Assembly: GCF_014203395.1 (NCBI RefSeq)
Contig: NZ_JACHIW010000001.1
Span: 5,687,501 to 5,751,500 of the forward strand
Length of the DNA stretch: 64,000 nt
DNA from: Saccharopolyspora phatthalungensis
GTDB lineage: Bacteria; Actinomycetota; Actinomycetes; Mycobacteriales; Pseudonocardiaceae
Reading direction: 5' to 3'
Position 1 is the first letter of the stretch, and each line of letters begins with the position of its first letter. Below, one piece after another: positions 26,287 to 40,128 of the stretch. Position numbers and translations under genes: made by a program. A model generated the notes under the pieces. The model saw only the letters and a program-made list of their open reading frames with translations, did no database searches and was not told the origin of the DNA.

Positions 26287-27147
26287 ATGAGTGTTTCCAC
26301 CGAGCGCGCGCCCACCGGCGCGCCGACCAAACGAGGCCCGATCGCCGTCACGACCGTGCGAACCCGGACGGAACGGCGCGAAAATCGCCTCCCCCGTTGG
26401 CTTTTCAAGCTGATCAGCCCGATCGGCCTGGTACTGCTCTGGCAGTTGCTCAGCAGCACCGGGTTGCTCAGCGACGACACGCTGGCCTCGCCCGCGACGG
26501 TCGCCGGGACCGCTGTGGACCTGTGGTCGGAGGGACGGTTGCAGGAGGCGATCGCCGCATCGATACAACGGGTTGGGGCGGGGCTGGCGATCGGCGTCGT
26601 GGCCGCGACCGTGCTGGCGACCTTGTCCGGGTTGTTCCGGCGCGGCGAGGACATCATCGACGCGCCGATGCAGATGCTGCGCACGGTGCCGGTGATCGGC
26701 CTGATTCCACTGCTGATCATCTGGTTCGGCATCGGCGAACAGCCCAAGATCGTGCTGATCGCGCTGGCCGTGACCTTCCCGCTGTACATGAACATCTACG
26801 GCGGCATCCGCAACGTCGACGCGGGCCTGGTGGAAGCGGCCAAGACCCTGGGGCTCGGCTGGTTCGCCCAGGTCCGGCACATCATCCTGCCCGCCGCGAT
26901 GCCGAACGCCCTGGTGGGGCTGCGGTATTCGCTGGGTTCGGCGTGGCTGGCGCTGGTCTTCGGCGAGACGATCAACGCCACCGCGGGCATCGGCTATGAG
27001 ATGAACACGGCCCGCGAGTTCTTCCAGACCGACGTGATCGTGGTCTGCCTGGTGCTTTACGCAGTGCTCGGCCTCATCGCCGATTTCATCGTCCGACTGC
27101 TCGAAAGGACTGTGCTGGCATGGCGACCGGCGTTCAGCGGAGCGTAG
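26287..27147 (+). CDS. ssuC: Sulfonate-type ABC transporter permease
   Basis: 286 residues with a basic N-terminus and about six transmembrane helices in the BPD_transp_1 fold (SPIGLVLLWQLLSSTGLL; AIAASIQRVGAGLAIGVVAA; MLRTVPVIGLIPLLIIWFGI). The EAA loop is EAAKTLGLGWFAQVRHIILP. The sequence and the neighbouring SsuB, SsuD and SsuA homologues identify a sulfonate or taurine importer. ATG start with GGAGAG upstream; a longer frame would cross hairpin II. It is the first structural gene after the leader region and overlaps ssuB by 28 nt if ssuB starts at its ATG. Confidence 0.87.
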   Translation: MSVSTERAPTGAPTKRGPIAVTTVRTRTERRENRLPRWLFKLISPIGLVLLWQLLSSTGLLSDDTLASPATVAGTAVDLWSEGRLQEAIAASIQRVGAGLAIGVVAATVLATLSGLFRRGEDIIDAPMQMLRTVPVIGLIPLLIIWFGIGEQPKIVLIALAVTFPLYMNIYGGIRNVDAGLVEAAKTLGLGWFAQVRHIILPAAMPNALVGLRYSLGSAWLALVFGETINATAGIGYEMNTAREFFQTDVIVVCLVLYAVLGLIADFIVRLLERTVLAWRPAFSGA

Positions 27148-27857
27148 TGAAACCCGCGTCGGTGCGCGGCCTGAGCCGCCGTTTCGGCGACCGCACCGTG
27201 CTCGATGACCTCGACCTGGAGATCGACCCCGGCCAGTTCGTGGCGCTGCTCGGCCCGAGCGGCTGCGGCAAGAGCACGCTGCTGCGGATCCTGGCCGACC
27301 TCGACCGCGAGGTGACCGGCGAAGTCGAGGTGGCCGTGCGTCGCGCGGTGGCGTTCCAAGCACCGCGGCTGATGCCGTGGAAACGCGTGTGGCACAACGT
27401 GACCCTCGGCCTGCCCGGCCGTCCGGACAAGAAGCGGGCGGTGGCCGCGCTGGAGGAGGTCGGCCTCGGCCACCGGGTCGACGTCTGGCCGAAAGTGCTC
27501 TCCGGCGGCGAGGCGCAGCGGGCATCGCTGGCGCGAGCGCTGGTGCGCGAACCGGACCTGCTGCTGCTGGACGAGCCGTTCTCGGCGCTCGACGCGCTGA
27601 CCCGGATCAAGGCTCAGCAACTGGTCGGGGAGCTGTGGCAGCGGCACGGTTGCGCGATCTTGCTCGTCACGCATGACGTCGAGGAGGCCCTGCTGCTGGC
27701 CGACCGGGTATTGGTGATGCGCGACGGCCGCATCGGCTACGACCAGGTGCTCGACCTGGATCGCCCGCGTGACGTCACCGACCCGGCTTTCCTGGCGCTG
27801 CGCGCCGAATTGCTGTCCTGGCTGGGAGTCGGGACCGGAGCGAGGAGTTCGTCGTGA
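27120..27857 (+). CDS. ssuB: Sulfonate-type ABC transporter ATP-binding protein
   Basis: 245 residues. Walker A is GPSGCGKST (45-53), the Q-loop lies in VAFQAPRLMPWKRV, the signature is LSGGEAQR (from 127), Walker B is LLLLDEPFSALD and the H-loop VTHDVEEA. The APRLMPW segment is typical of nitrate/sulfonate/taurine importers. An alternative GTG at 27147 would remove the overlap with ssuC and give MKPASVRGL. It is coupled to the next gene by a GTGA overlap. Confidence 0.9.
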   Translation: MATGVQRSVVKPASVRGLSRRFGDRTVLDDLDLEIDPGQFVALLGPSGCGKSTLLRILADLDREVTGEVEVAVRRAVAFQAPRLMPWKRVWHNVTLGLPGRPDKKRAVAALEEVGLGHRVDVWPKVLSGGEAQRASLARALVREPDLLLLDEPFSALDALTRIKAQQLVGELWQRHGCAILLVTHDVEEALLLADRVLVMRDGRIGYDQVLDLDRPRDVTDPAFLALRAELLSWLGVGTGARSSS

Positions 27858-28954
27858 CCGTCGAGTTCATCGGGATGATCGGGGCGCAGCACGTTTCGGA
27901 GATCCACGCGGCGGCGGGGCCGGTGGTCAATCCGGCGTTCCTGCGCCGGTTCGCCCGGGCCCATGAGGAAGCCGGGTTCGACCGGGTGCTGATCGGCTAC
28001 GGGTCGAGCAGTCCGGAGAACACCCAGCTGGCCGCCTATGCGGCCGCGCACACCGAGCGGCTGGGCTTCCTGGTCGCGCATCGACCCGGTTTCGTGTCCC
28101 CGACCCTGGCGGCCCGCACCTTTGCCACCGCCGACCATCTCACGGGCGGCCGGATCGCGGTGCACATCATCACCGGTGGCAACGACGCGGAACAGCGCCG
28201 TGACGGCGACTACCTGGGCAAGGACGAGCGCTACGCACGCACCGATGAATACCTGGACGTCCTCCGGCGGGTGTGGACCGCCGAAGGGCCCCTGAGCCAC
28301 GACGGCACGCACTACCGGTTCGAGGACTACAACGCGGCCGTCCGCCCGGTTCAGCAGCCCAGGATTCCGCTGTACTTCGGCGGCTCCTCGGAGGCCGCAC
28401 TGCGGGTCGGCGGCAAGCACGCGGACGTCTTCGCGATGTGGGGCGAGCCGCTGGCACAAACCGCCGAGCAGATCGCCGCGGTCCATAAGGCCGCCGCGGA
28501 GGCGGGACGGACGCAACCGCCGCGGATCAGCGTGTCGTTCCGGCCGATTCTGGGTGCCACCGAGGAGCAGGCGTGGGAGCGGGCGCACCGCATCCTCGAT
28601 CAGATCAACGCGGCGCGGGGCGGGTTGGCGTCCTTCACCGGCCCGAAGACCTTGAATCCTGGCCAGCAGGTGGCCAATGTCGGTTCGCAACGCCTGCTTG
28701 CCGCGGCGGCGGCAGGGGAGCTGCACGACCGAGCACTGTGGACGCCAACGGCGGCGGCCACCAACGCGGCAGGCAACTCCACCGCGCTGGTCGGCACCCC
28801 GGAGACGGTCGCGGCGGCGCTACTGGACTACGTCGACATCGGCGTCACGACGCTGCTGATTCGCGGCTATGACCCGTTCGACGATGCCGTCGACTACGGC
28901 CGAGAGCTGATCCCGCTGGTACGCCAGGAAATCGCCCGCCGAGAAGCGGCCTGA
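27854..28954 (+). CDS. ssuD: FMNH2-dependent alkanesulfonate monooxygenase (LLM flavin family)
   Basis: 366 residues of the bacterial luciferase-like (LLM) class. It has FDRVLIGYGSSSPENTQLAA, LVAHRPGFVSPTLAART, DHLTGGRIAVHIITGGNDAE, RYARTDEYLDVLRRVW and IPLYFGGSSEAALRVGGKHAD, closely matching the SsuD pattern. It desulfonates alkanesulfonates to aldehyde and sulfite using reduced FMN. No SsuE-type flavin reductase is in the operon, so reduced flavin must come from elsewhere. GTG start overlapping ssuB. Confidence 0.9.
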   Translation: MTVEFIGMIGAQHVSEIHAAAGPVVNPAFLRRFARAHEEAGFDRVLIGYGSSSPENTQLAAYAAAHTERLGFLVAHRPGFVSPTLAARTFATADHLTGGRIAVHIITGGNDAEQRRDGDYLGKDERYARTDEYLDVLRRVWTAEGPLSHDGTHYRFEDYNAAVRPVQQPRIPLYFGGSSEAALRVGGKHADVFAMWGEPLAQTAEQIAAVHKAAAEAGRTQPPRISVSFRPILGATEEQAWERAHRILDQINAARGGLASFTGPKTLNPGQQVANVGSQRLLAAAAAGELHDRALWTPTAAATNAAGNSTALVGTPETVAAALLDYVDIGVTTLLIRGYDPFDDAVDYGRELIPLVRQEIARREAA

Positions 28955-29048
28955 CCGGGCCGGGTGACCTTCGCCCCGCTATTTCCGGGAGATCGTACAC
29001 GAGCAGCCGGATCTGCCCGACTGAACATCAAGAGCGAAACGGGAAACA

Positions 29049-30023
29049 GTGTACCGAGTACGAATGACAAGAGCCCTGGTAGCGGTCCTGGCCGCGGTAC
29101 TTCTGACGGTGGCCGGTTGCACCGGGGACAACGCGCCCAAGTCGCTGTCCGATGTGACCCTGGTGCTCGGCGACCAGGCCGGCGGGGTGCGGGCCAGGGT
29201 GGAGGCATCTGGGGCGTTCAAGGACGCGCCTTATCGGGTCCGCTGGGCCAATTTCCAAGGCGCAGCGCCGCTTTTCGAAGCCGTGCGATCCGGCGAAGTG
29301 GACACCGCGATCGCCGCCGACGCGCCCACCGTGCAGGCCATCGCCGGTGGCGTTCCGGCTCGGCCCGCCCTGGCGACCTCGGCGGCTCCGGCCGCCACGG
29401 CGATCATCGTGCCGCCGGGATCGCCGATCCGCACCGTTGCGGACCTGCGCGGCAAACACATCGTGGTTTCCACCGCGCCCGGCAGCGTCTCGCACTACAC
29501 CGCGCTCGGTGCGCTGGACGAGGCCGGGCTGAGACCACAGGACGTGCAGATCACCTTCAGCCTGCCGACCGATGCGCAGGCCGGGTTCAGCGCCGGGCAC
29601 ATCGATGCCTGGGCGACCTTCGACCCGTACCTGGCGATCGCCGAGCACGCCGGGGCCCGGGTGATCCGCGACGGTGAAGGAATCAATGGGCGCAACGGAA
29701 TACTGTCGGTGTCGACCATGGCCGCTGCCGACCCGCTCAAGCGAGAGGCGCTGGCCGACGCGATGCGCCGGTTCGCGGCGGCGTGGCGCTGGAGCGACGA
29801 GCACCCCGACGAATACCAGCGCGTATACGAGAAGTTGACCTCGTTGGACCCGCCGGTGGCACGGCAGATCTTGACCCGGACCCGGCAGGAGGTCCGACCG
29901 CTGACCGATGACGTGGTCGCCGGCCTGCAAGCGGTGGCGGACCGGTTCCACCGCGCGGGCGTGCTGCGCGAGCCGGTGACCGTGGCTCCGGCCTGCGAGC
30001 GGGACCTGTACACCGGCAAATGA
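29049..30023 (+). CDS. ssuA: Sulfonate-type ABC transporter substrate-binding lipoprotein
   Basis: 324 residues. A lipoprotein signal ends in LLTVAGC (Cys24 of this start). The mature part is an SsuA/NMT1-like periplasmic-binding fold (FQGAAPLFEAVRSGEVDTAI, APTVQAIAGG, GKHIVVSTAPGSVSHYTALG, AGFSAGHIDAWATFDPYLAI). The start may instead be the ATG 15 nt downstream (MTRALVAVL), which gives a more standard signal. It delivers the sulfonate to the SsuBC transporter. A 94-nt gap separates it from ssuD. Confidence 0.88.
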   Translation: MYRVRMTRALVAVLAAVLLTVAGCTGDNAPKSLSDVTLVLGDQAGGVRARVEASGAFKDAPYRVRWANFQGAAPLFEAVRSGEVDTAIAADAPTVQAIAGGVPARPALATSAAPAATAIIVPPGSPIRTVADLRGKHIVVSTAPGSVSHYTALGALDEAGLRPQDVQITFSLPTDAQAGFSAGHIDAWATFDPYLAIAEHAGARVIRDGEGINGRNGILSVSTMAAADPLKREALADAMRRFAAAWRWSDEHPDEYQRVYEKLTSLDPPVARQILTRTRQEVRPLTDDVVAGLQAVADRFHRAGVLREPVTVAPACERDLYTGK

Positions 30024-30034
30024 TCGGAGCTGAC

Positions 30035-31066
30035 ATGACTCGGACTTGGGCCCCGGACGGGGCGTGCCGCGGCACCGTCGTGCTGCTGCCAGGCAGGGGC
30101 GAGACCCCGGCCGTCTACCAGCGCTTCGGCCGACGGCTCTCCGCCGACGGCTACGCGGTGGTGGTGCCGGACCCGGCCACCGATCCCGAGACGTGGTTCC
30201 GGCCGGGCGCAGCGCGTTTCCTGGCCGGAACCGATGTCGGCGCCCTGCGTGCTTGGGCGCTCGCCTTGGAGATCGAGGTGGACGGGCTGATCCTCGCGGG
30301 CACACCGCTCACGCGAGGGCAGCGGCCCGCCGACCGGACTGCGGAGATCGGGGTGCGCACATCGTGCCCGGTGCACCGCGAACTGCTGGAGAACGATCCG
30401 GAGTTCGAGTGGGGACAGCTGACCGGCGACATCCCCGGACCGCCGGAGCGGCTGCCCGAGGTCCCGACGCTGCTGCTGCACGGCGACGCGGACACGGTTG
30501 CCCCGGCCGCGCCGGTGATCTCGCTGGCCGCCCAGAATCCGCAGAGTTCGCTGGCGGTGTTCAAGGACGGCGTGCATGACATCCTCAACGACCAGTTCCA
30601 CCGGAGCGTGGCCGCGCGCATCGTGCTGTTCTGCGAGGAGATCGGCAAGGGCGCGCTGCTGCTGCCGGAGAACCCGGCCGCGCCACGCGCCCGCCGGTCC
30701 ACGCCCGTGCACGTCTCGGCCCGCGCCGACTACTCGCTGCGGGCCTTGCGCGAACTCGCCGGAAGCGGCACCGAGCCGGTCCCGTGCGAGGTCATCGCCC
30801 GGCGCCGGGGAATTCCGCTGAACTCGCTGGTCAACCTGATGATCGAGCTGCGGCGCGCCGGACTGGTCACCAGCCGGCGCGGCTGCGAGGGTGGCTACTG
30901 GCTGGCTCGGCCGGCCGGGAAAATCACGGTCGGCGAGGTTGTGCGAGCGGTGGAGGGTGGGGTTACCTCGGTGCACGATGGTTCGCCTGGCGCCGAGGTG
31001 TGGCGGGAACTCGGTAAGCAGGTCAGCGCGTTCCTCGACGAGGTTCCGCTGGTCGGCGATCGGTGA
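30035..31066 (+). CDS. Alpha/beta-hydrolase domain fused to an Rrf2-type DNA-binding domain
   Basis: 343 residues in two parts. Residues about 1-215 are an alpha/beta-hydrolase-like fold (CRGTVVLLPGRGETPAVYQR, LSADGYAVVVPDP, VPTLLLHGDADTVAP, FKDGVHDILND). It has a likely Asp and His, but no GxSxG elbow is apparent at the expected position (ALALEIEVDGLILAG). Residues about 226-335 are an Rrf2-family winged helix (ARADYSLRALRELAGSG, VIARRRGIPLNSLVNLMIEL, RAGLVTSRRGCEGGYWLARP, KITVGEVVRAVEGG) without the three-Cys cluster set. Rrf2 proteins include CymR, the cysteine regulator. In a sulfonate operon the fusion may be a sulfur-metabolite sensor. ATG chosen with GGAG 7 nt before; an ATG at 30020 overlapping ssuA is possible. 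Confidence 0.8.
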   Translation: MTRTWAPDGACRGTVVLLPGRGETPAVYQRFGRRLSADGYAVVVPDPATDPETWFRPGAARFLAGTDVGALRAWALALEIEVDGLILAGTPLTRGQRPADRTAEIGVRTSCPVHRELLENDPEFEWGQLTGDIPGPPERLPEVPTLLLHGDADTVAPAAPVISLAAQNPQSSLAVFKDGVHDILNDQFHRSVAARIVLFCEEIGKGALLLPENPAAPRARRSTPVHVSARADYSLRALRELAGSGTEPVPCEVIARRRGIPLNSLVNLMIELRRAGLVTSRRGCEGGYWLARPAGKITVGEVVRAVEGGVTSVHDGSPGAEVWRELGKQVSAFLDEVPLVGDR

Positions 31067-31081
31067 GCAGGAAGGATTCCG

Positions 31082-31561
31082 ATGACCCAGCACGATGCGT
31101 TTCACCCGGATCTTTCGACCTCGGTGCCCGAGGAGCAGCGCCGCTCGCTGCGCGCCCGGCTGCACCACGTCCGGGCCGCCGACCTCGACAACAAGACCGC
31201 GCAGACCGAGGGCATGCGGCGGCTCGCGGCGATCAGCGGTGACCTGGTCGGTTCGGAGCGGATCTGGATGGGCGAGACCCACGTGGGCCCGTCGACGGCA
31301 TCGGACAACCACCACCACAGCGAGTCGGAGACGGCGATCTACGTGGTCAGCGGCCATCCGGAGTTCGTCTTCCACGACGGCGCCGAGGAGGTGCGCTTCA
31401 AGACCGAGCCGGGCGACTACATCTTCGTGCCGCCGTTCGTCCCGCACCGCGAGGAGAACCCGGACCCGAACGATCCGGCGGTGGTGGTGATCGCCCGCAG
31501 CACCCAGGAGGCGATCGTCGTCAACCTGCCCGAGCTCTACCACCTGGAGCCGGGTGACTGA
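31082..31561 (+). CDS. Cupin-domain protein
   Basis: 159 residues, one cupin barrel. Motif 1 is SDNHHHSESETAIYVVSG with three His and a Glu, and motif 2 is PGDYIFVPPFVPHREENP with the fourth His, so the metal site is complete. Cupins of this size are dioxygenases, isomerases or sensors. It starts 15 nt after the fusion gene (GCAGGAAGG ribosome site) and is probably the last gene of the sulfonate operon, perhaps acting on a sulfur compound. Specific function unknown. Confidence 0.82.
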   Translation: MTQHDAFHPDLSTSVPEEQRRSLRARLHHVRAADLDNKTAQTEGMRRLAAISGDLVGSERIWMGETHVGPSTASDNHHHSESETAIYVVSGHPEFVFHDGAEEVRFKTEPGDYIFVPPFVPHREENPDPNDPAVVVIARSTQEAIVVNLPELYHLEPGD

Positions 31562-31860
31562 GACACGAGGAAATTTCGCGCCCCCGCGACGACTCGGGCA
31601 CGACTAACTTGCCTTAGGCGGGGAATCGTCCACAGTGGTCATCGGATGCGAAATGGCTTCGCGTAGTGACCGCCTTGCTGCCGAGTTCCGCGGCAACGGG
31701 AGTCGCGAACGTCAGTGCACGCCGGCCGCCATTACGCCGCCGACCGTCCAGTTGAGCCTTAGCGCCTCGCGGGTGCGCAGGGTTCGCCGGAGGCGGATGA
31801 GCGAGGTATGCGAAAGAATTTCGCTGGTAAAATGTTGCAGGGTGATTTACTTGTGCAGGA
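31562..31860. other. Intergenic region, nothing recognised
   Basis: Between the cupin gene and a MarR-like fragment. It contains an AT-rich stretch (gtaaaatgttgcagggtgattt, 31827-31848) that could be a promoter, but no hairpin, repeat or coding pattern I can support. Confidence 0.45.
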
Positions 31861-32115
31861 GTGGACGACGTGATCGGCCGGGTGCGGCGGCTGGCCCGGC
31901 TGGAGGCCGGAGGACTAATCAGCCGAACGGCGTCCCGGCGGTACCGGCGGGAGGTCGACTTGCGCCTCACCGAGGCGGGGCGGGAGCCGATCGATCGGCT
32001 CTTCCCGGCACGGCTGGGGCGCGAGCGCGTCGCACCGCCGGAACCGGACGAACGAGAGAAGCCGGGCGAGTTGCTCGCCAAGGTGCTGAAATCACTCGCT
32101 GGAAGCGTGCGATAA
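31861..32115 (+). pseudogene. MarR-family C-terminal fragment
   Basis: An 84-residue frame reading LARLEAGGLISRTASRRYRR then EVDLRLTEAGREPIDRLFPA. This is the wing (RxxxxxxDxRxxxxxLTxxG) and C-terminal dimer helix of a MarR regulator, without the N-terminal helices and recognition helix. No upstream frame supplies the missing half. It is either a truncated gene or a small surviving fragment. Confidence 0.5.
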
Positions 32116-32272
32116 CCCGATGCGCAGCGCCGAGGCGCGTGCTGGACCCGGTTCGCGGTAGGTTAGAGTTTTCCGGTTCTTCACGGGTGTTTACCGCGAC
32201 CCGGCGAACTCGGCGCGATCGGTCGATCGCGCACCGGTGGTCGACGTCGGTCGCCTGATCGAGAGGACCCAG

Positions 32273-33550
32273 TTGGCCACGGTGCAATTCGAGTCCGGCC
32301 ATGTTGTCCTGAACCTCGGCGGCTTGCCGGACCGGCTTCGCGGATTCGTCGTGAACCACTCCCGCGCCATCATCGCGGCCTCGGTACCGCTGCTGATCGC
32401 GTCTTTCGTCCTGATGGTGCTGATGCGGCGGGCCGGGTTGGAGCAGGGCTCCGGCATCGATTACCAGGTGTACCGCTGGGCCGTGCACACCTGGCTGGCC
32501 GGCGGCGACATCATGAACACCGCCCCGACCGTGAGCATCGGGCGAGTGTTGCCGTGGGTGTACCCGCCGATCGCCCTGCTGCCGCTGCTGCCGTTCGCGC
32601 TGCTGCCGTTCGTCGCCGGGCTGGTCGCGCTCTACGTCGTCGACCTGCTCGCCATCGGCGCGGCACTGTACCTGATCACCCGGCACATGTGGCCAGTGGT
32701 GGGCGAGCGCGGCGCGCTCGCGGTGGCGCTGGCGCTACTGCCGTGGGCGCTGTTCCTGGAGCCGGTGTACGCCTCGTTCGGGCTCGGCCAGATCAACATC
32801 GTGCTGATGGGGCTGGTCATCGTCGACTGCCTGGTGCGCAACCCCCGCTGGCCGCGTGGCCTGCTGGTCGGCATTGCTGCCGCCATCAAGCTCACGCCCG
32901 CCGCTTTTCTGCTGTTCTTCCTATTTCGCAAGGACTTTCGGGCGGCGCGGACCGCGGTGGCCACTGCGGTCCTCGGCACGGTGGCGAGCTTCGCGCTGAA
33001 CTACCAGGCCGCGGTGGAGTACTGGTTTGGCCAGGGGCCGGCGCACGGCGTCAGCGGCTCCGCCTTCCACACCAACCAGTCGATCATGGCCGGACTGGCC
33101 CGGTTGGAACTGCCGGCGGCGGCGGAGGACGGGCTGTGGCTGGTGCTTTCGCTGGCCTGCGCCGCAGTGGTGGCCTACGCGATCCGCCGCACGGAGCCGA
33201 CGCTGGCCGTGATGGCCAACGGCCTGCTGGCGCTGCTGGTGTCGCCGACGTCGTGGTCGGATCACTGGGTGTGGTGCGCCCCGGCCGTGCTGGTGATGCT
33301 CGGCTATGCCGTTCGTCTGCGCAGCCCGGGTTGGCTCGTCATCGCCGGGGCGACATTGGTGACCGTGCTCGTCGCATCGTTCCGGATGCTTCCTACCGGT
33401 CCGCCTTGGACGCCGCTGCAGCATTTGTTCGGCAACCCTTACCTGCTGCTCGGGTTGGTGTTGCTTGTACTGCTCGGTCGGTTTGCCCGGAATCATGGGC
33501 CCTCGATTGCGCCAGAAGAACCACTGGCAACGCCCGGGATTCGGAGTTGA
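32273..33550 (+). CDS. GT87-family polyprenol-phosphate-mannose-dependent mannosyltransferase
   Basis: 425 residues with about ten transmembrane helices. The GT-C active-site region is GSGIDYQVYRWAVHTWLAGG (loop 1 with Asp), and VYPPIALLPLLPF and SVRxxx-type NYQAAVEYWFGQGP and SPTSWSDHWVWCAPAVLVML segments are as in DUF2029/GT87 proteins. These enzymes add alpha-mannose to membrane lipids or glycans such as PIMs and lipomannan. The TTG start is chosen because GAGAGGA lies 5 nt upstream; an in-frame GTG at 32237 lacks a ribosome site. No glycan genes are adjacent. Confidence 0.78.
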   Translation: MATVQFESGHVVLNLGGLPDRLRGFVVNHSRAIIAASVPLLIASFVLMVLMRRAGLEQGSGIDYQVYRWAVHTWLAGGDIMNTAPTVSIGRVLPWVYPPIALLPLLPFALLPFVAGLVALYVVDLLAIGAALYLITRHMWPVVGERGALAVALALLPWALFLEPVYASFGLGQINIVLMGLVIVDCLVRNPRWPRGLLVGIAAAIKLTPAAFLLFFLFRKDFRAARTAVATAVLGTVASFALNYQAAVEYWFGQGPAHGVSGSAFHTNQSIMAGLARLELPAAAEDGLWLVLSLACAAVVAYAIRRTEPTLAVMANGLLALLVSPTSWSDHWVWCAPAVLVMLGYAVRLRSPGWLVIAGATLVTVLVASFRMLPTGPPWTPLQHLFGNPYLLLGLVLLVLLGRFARNHGPSIAPEEPLATPGIRS

Positions 33551-34045
33551 CCCCGCCGCGCGGAGTACCGCTGGCGCCGGGATTTCCGGCGTTGGCTCGA
33601 CATTGGACGGTATGCCGGGCGAACTCGTTGGCATTCGAGTGATTCGGCACCTGCGCACGCACCGTGGGCGAGCAATCACGAAAAAGGATTGCTTCTGAAC
33701 CGAATCTGAAAGAGGCTGAACAGTGTTTCGGTGATCCGCAAGAAGATCGTGAACAATGCCACTCGTCGGCGCCAAACAGTCGCGTATGGACATTGTCATG
33801 GTGCAGAATTCCCCGGGTTCACCGGGTCTGCGACAACGATGTCCCAATGGCTGGGAGATTTGTCATCTTCGCGTAACTTCGCGTTACCTAATGGTAGCTT
33901 TCCGGCCGCTTGCTATGTAGAGTGCCTCAAACTGACCAAGAGTGCAACGGCGCATCCTTTTGTCAGTGCCCCCAAAGGCTCTTGCGGGATCGCAGTGGGT
34001 GAGTCATGCCCTGCTGCGGCCCGCGGCCTGACGACGGGAGGTCAG
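33551..34045. other. gltB upstream region with tandem repeat and small hairpin
   Basis: About 495 nt without a gene. It contains a small stem, AGCAATC/GATTGCT (33671-33693), and a tandem pair cttcgcgtaa/cttcgcgtta (33867-33886) that creates GTAAC-N5-GTTAC. This is reminiscent of, but not identical to, the GTnAC-n6-GnAAC GlnR box. The gltB promoter and nitrogen control probably lie here. The long frame entering gltB from this region lacks a ribosome site and any homology-like pattern. Confidence 0.5.
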
Positions 34046-38603
<4,558 letters not shown>

Positions 38604-38611
<8 letters not shown>

Positions 38612-40055
38612 TCCCAAGGGGTTCATGACGACGCCGCGGGAAACGCCGCAGCGTCGCCCGGTGGACGTGCGCATCAAGGACTGGCGCGAGGTCTACCTGG
38701 AGTTCGAGCAGCCCAGGCTGCGGAAGCAGGCCGGCCGCTGCATGGACTGCGGGATCCCGTTCTGCCACCAGGGCTGCCCGCTGGGCAACCTGATCCCGGA
38801 GTGGAACGACCTGGTGTGGCGGGACGACTGGCAGGAGGCCGCGGAGCGCCTGCACGCCACGAACAACTTCCCGGAGTTCACCGGGACGTTGTGCCCCGCG
38901 CCGTGCGAGGCGGCCTGCGTGGTCGGCATCAACTCCGACCCGGTCAGCATCAAGCAGGTCGAGATCACGATCATTGACCGGGCCTGGGACTCCGACCTGG
39001 TCAAGCCGCAGTTGCCGCGCTCAGGCACGGGCAAGAAGGTCGCGGTGGTCGGCTCCGGACCGGCCGGACTGGCCGCGGCGCAGCAGTTGACCCGCGTCGG
39101 CCACAGCGTGGTGGTCTACGAGCGGGCCGACCGCATCGGCGGGCTGCTGCGCTACGGCATCCCGGAGTTCAAGATGGAGAAGCGCCGACTGGATCGCCGA
39201 CTCGGCCAGATGCGGGCCGAAGGCACCGAATTCCGCGTCGGCGTGAACGTCGGGGTTGATGTCACGGTCGAGCAGTTGCGCGCCAACTACGACGCGGTGG
39301 TGCTCGCCGGTGGCGCGACGCAGGCCCGCGACCTGCCGGTGCCGGGGCGCGAACTGGGCGGCGTGCACCAGGCGATGGAGTACCTGCCGTTGGCCAACAA
39401 GGTGCAGGAGGGCGACCTTGCGCGCTCGCCGATCCACGCCGAGGGCAAGCACGTCGTGGTCATCGGCGGTGGTGACACGGGTGCCGACTGCGTGGGCACG
39501 GCTCACCGGCAGGGCGCGGCTTCGGTGACGCAGCTGGAGATCATGCCGATGCCACCGGAATCGCGCTCCGAGCAGCACCCGTGGCCGACCTACCCGATGA
39601 TCTACCGGGTTTCCTCGGCGCACGAGGAAGGCGGGGAGCGGCTGTACTCGGTCAACACCCAGGAGTTCGTGGGCGACGAGCGGGGCCGGGTGCGGGCGCT
39701 GCGGCTGGTCGAGGTGCAGCGCACGGACTCCGGGTTCGAGCCGGTGGCGGGCACCGAGCGGGAGTTGCCGGCGCAGCTGGTGCTGCTCGCGATGGGCTTC
39801 GTCGGCCCGGAGCGGGCGGGGCTGCTCGACGACCTGGGCGTGGAGCTGGACGCGCGCGGCAACGTCGCCCGCGACGAGCACTTCATGTCCAGTGTGGACG
39901 GTGTCTTCGCGGCGGGCGACATGGGCCGGGGCCAGTCGCTGATCGTCTGGGCGATCTCGGAAGGCCGGTCCGCGGCGGCCGGTGTGGACCGCTATTTGAC
40001 CAACCGTGAAGTCCTGCCCGCCCCGATCGCACCGACGGACCGTCCCATGACGTGA
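38604..40055 (+). CDS. gltD: Glutamate synthase (NADPH), small subunit
   Basis: 483 residues. The N-terminal cysteines for two 4Fe-4S clusters are in [17 protein letters not shown] and [11 protein letters not shown]. The FAD-binding Rossmann motif is [17 protein letters not shown] and the NADPH motif [17 protein letters not shown], and [20 protein letters not shown] lies near the C-terminus. It feeds electrons from NADPH to GltB. ATG inside the end of gltB, so translation is coupled. It ends before a strong terminator. Confidence 0.96.
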
Positions 40056-40082
40056 TCGGCTGACCCCGGTGGTCGTGGTGCG

Positions 40083-40128
40083 GCGAACGGCCTGTTCTCC
40101 TTTGCTAAGGGGTGAGCAGGCCGTTCGC
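40083..40128. terminator. Bidirectional terminator after gltD
   Basis: A perfect 12-bp stem (GCGAACGGCCTG / CAGGCCGTTCGC) encloses a 22-nt loop between convergent gltD and transglycosylase genes. The stem ends exactly at the transglycosylase stop codon. Confidence 0.85.
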
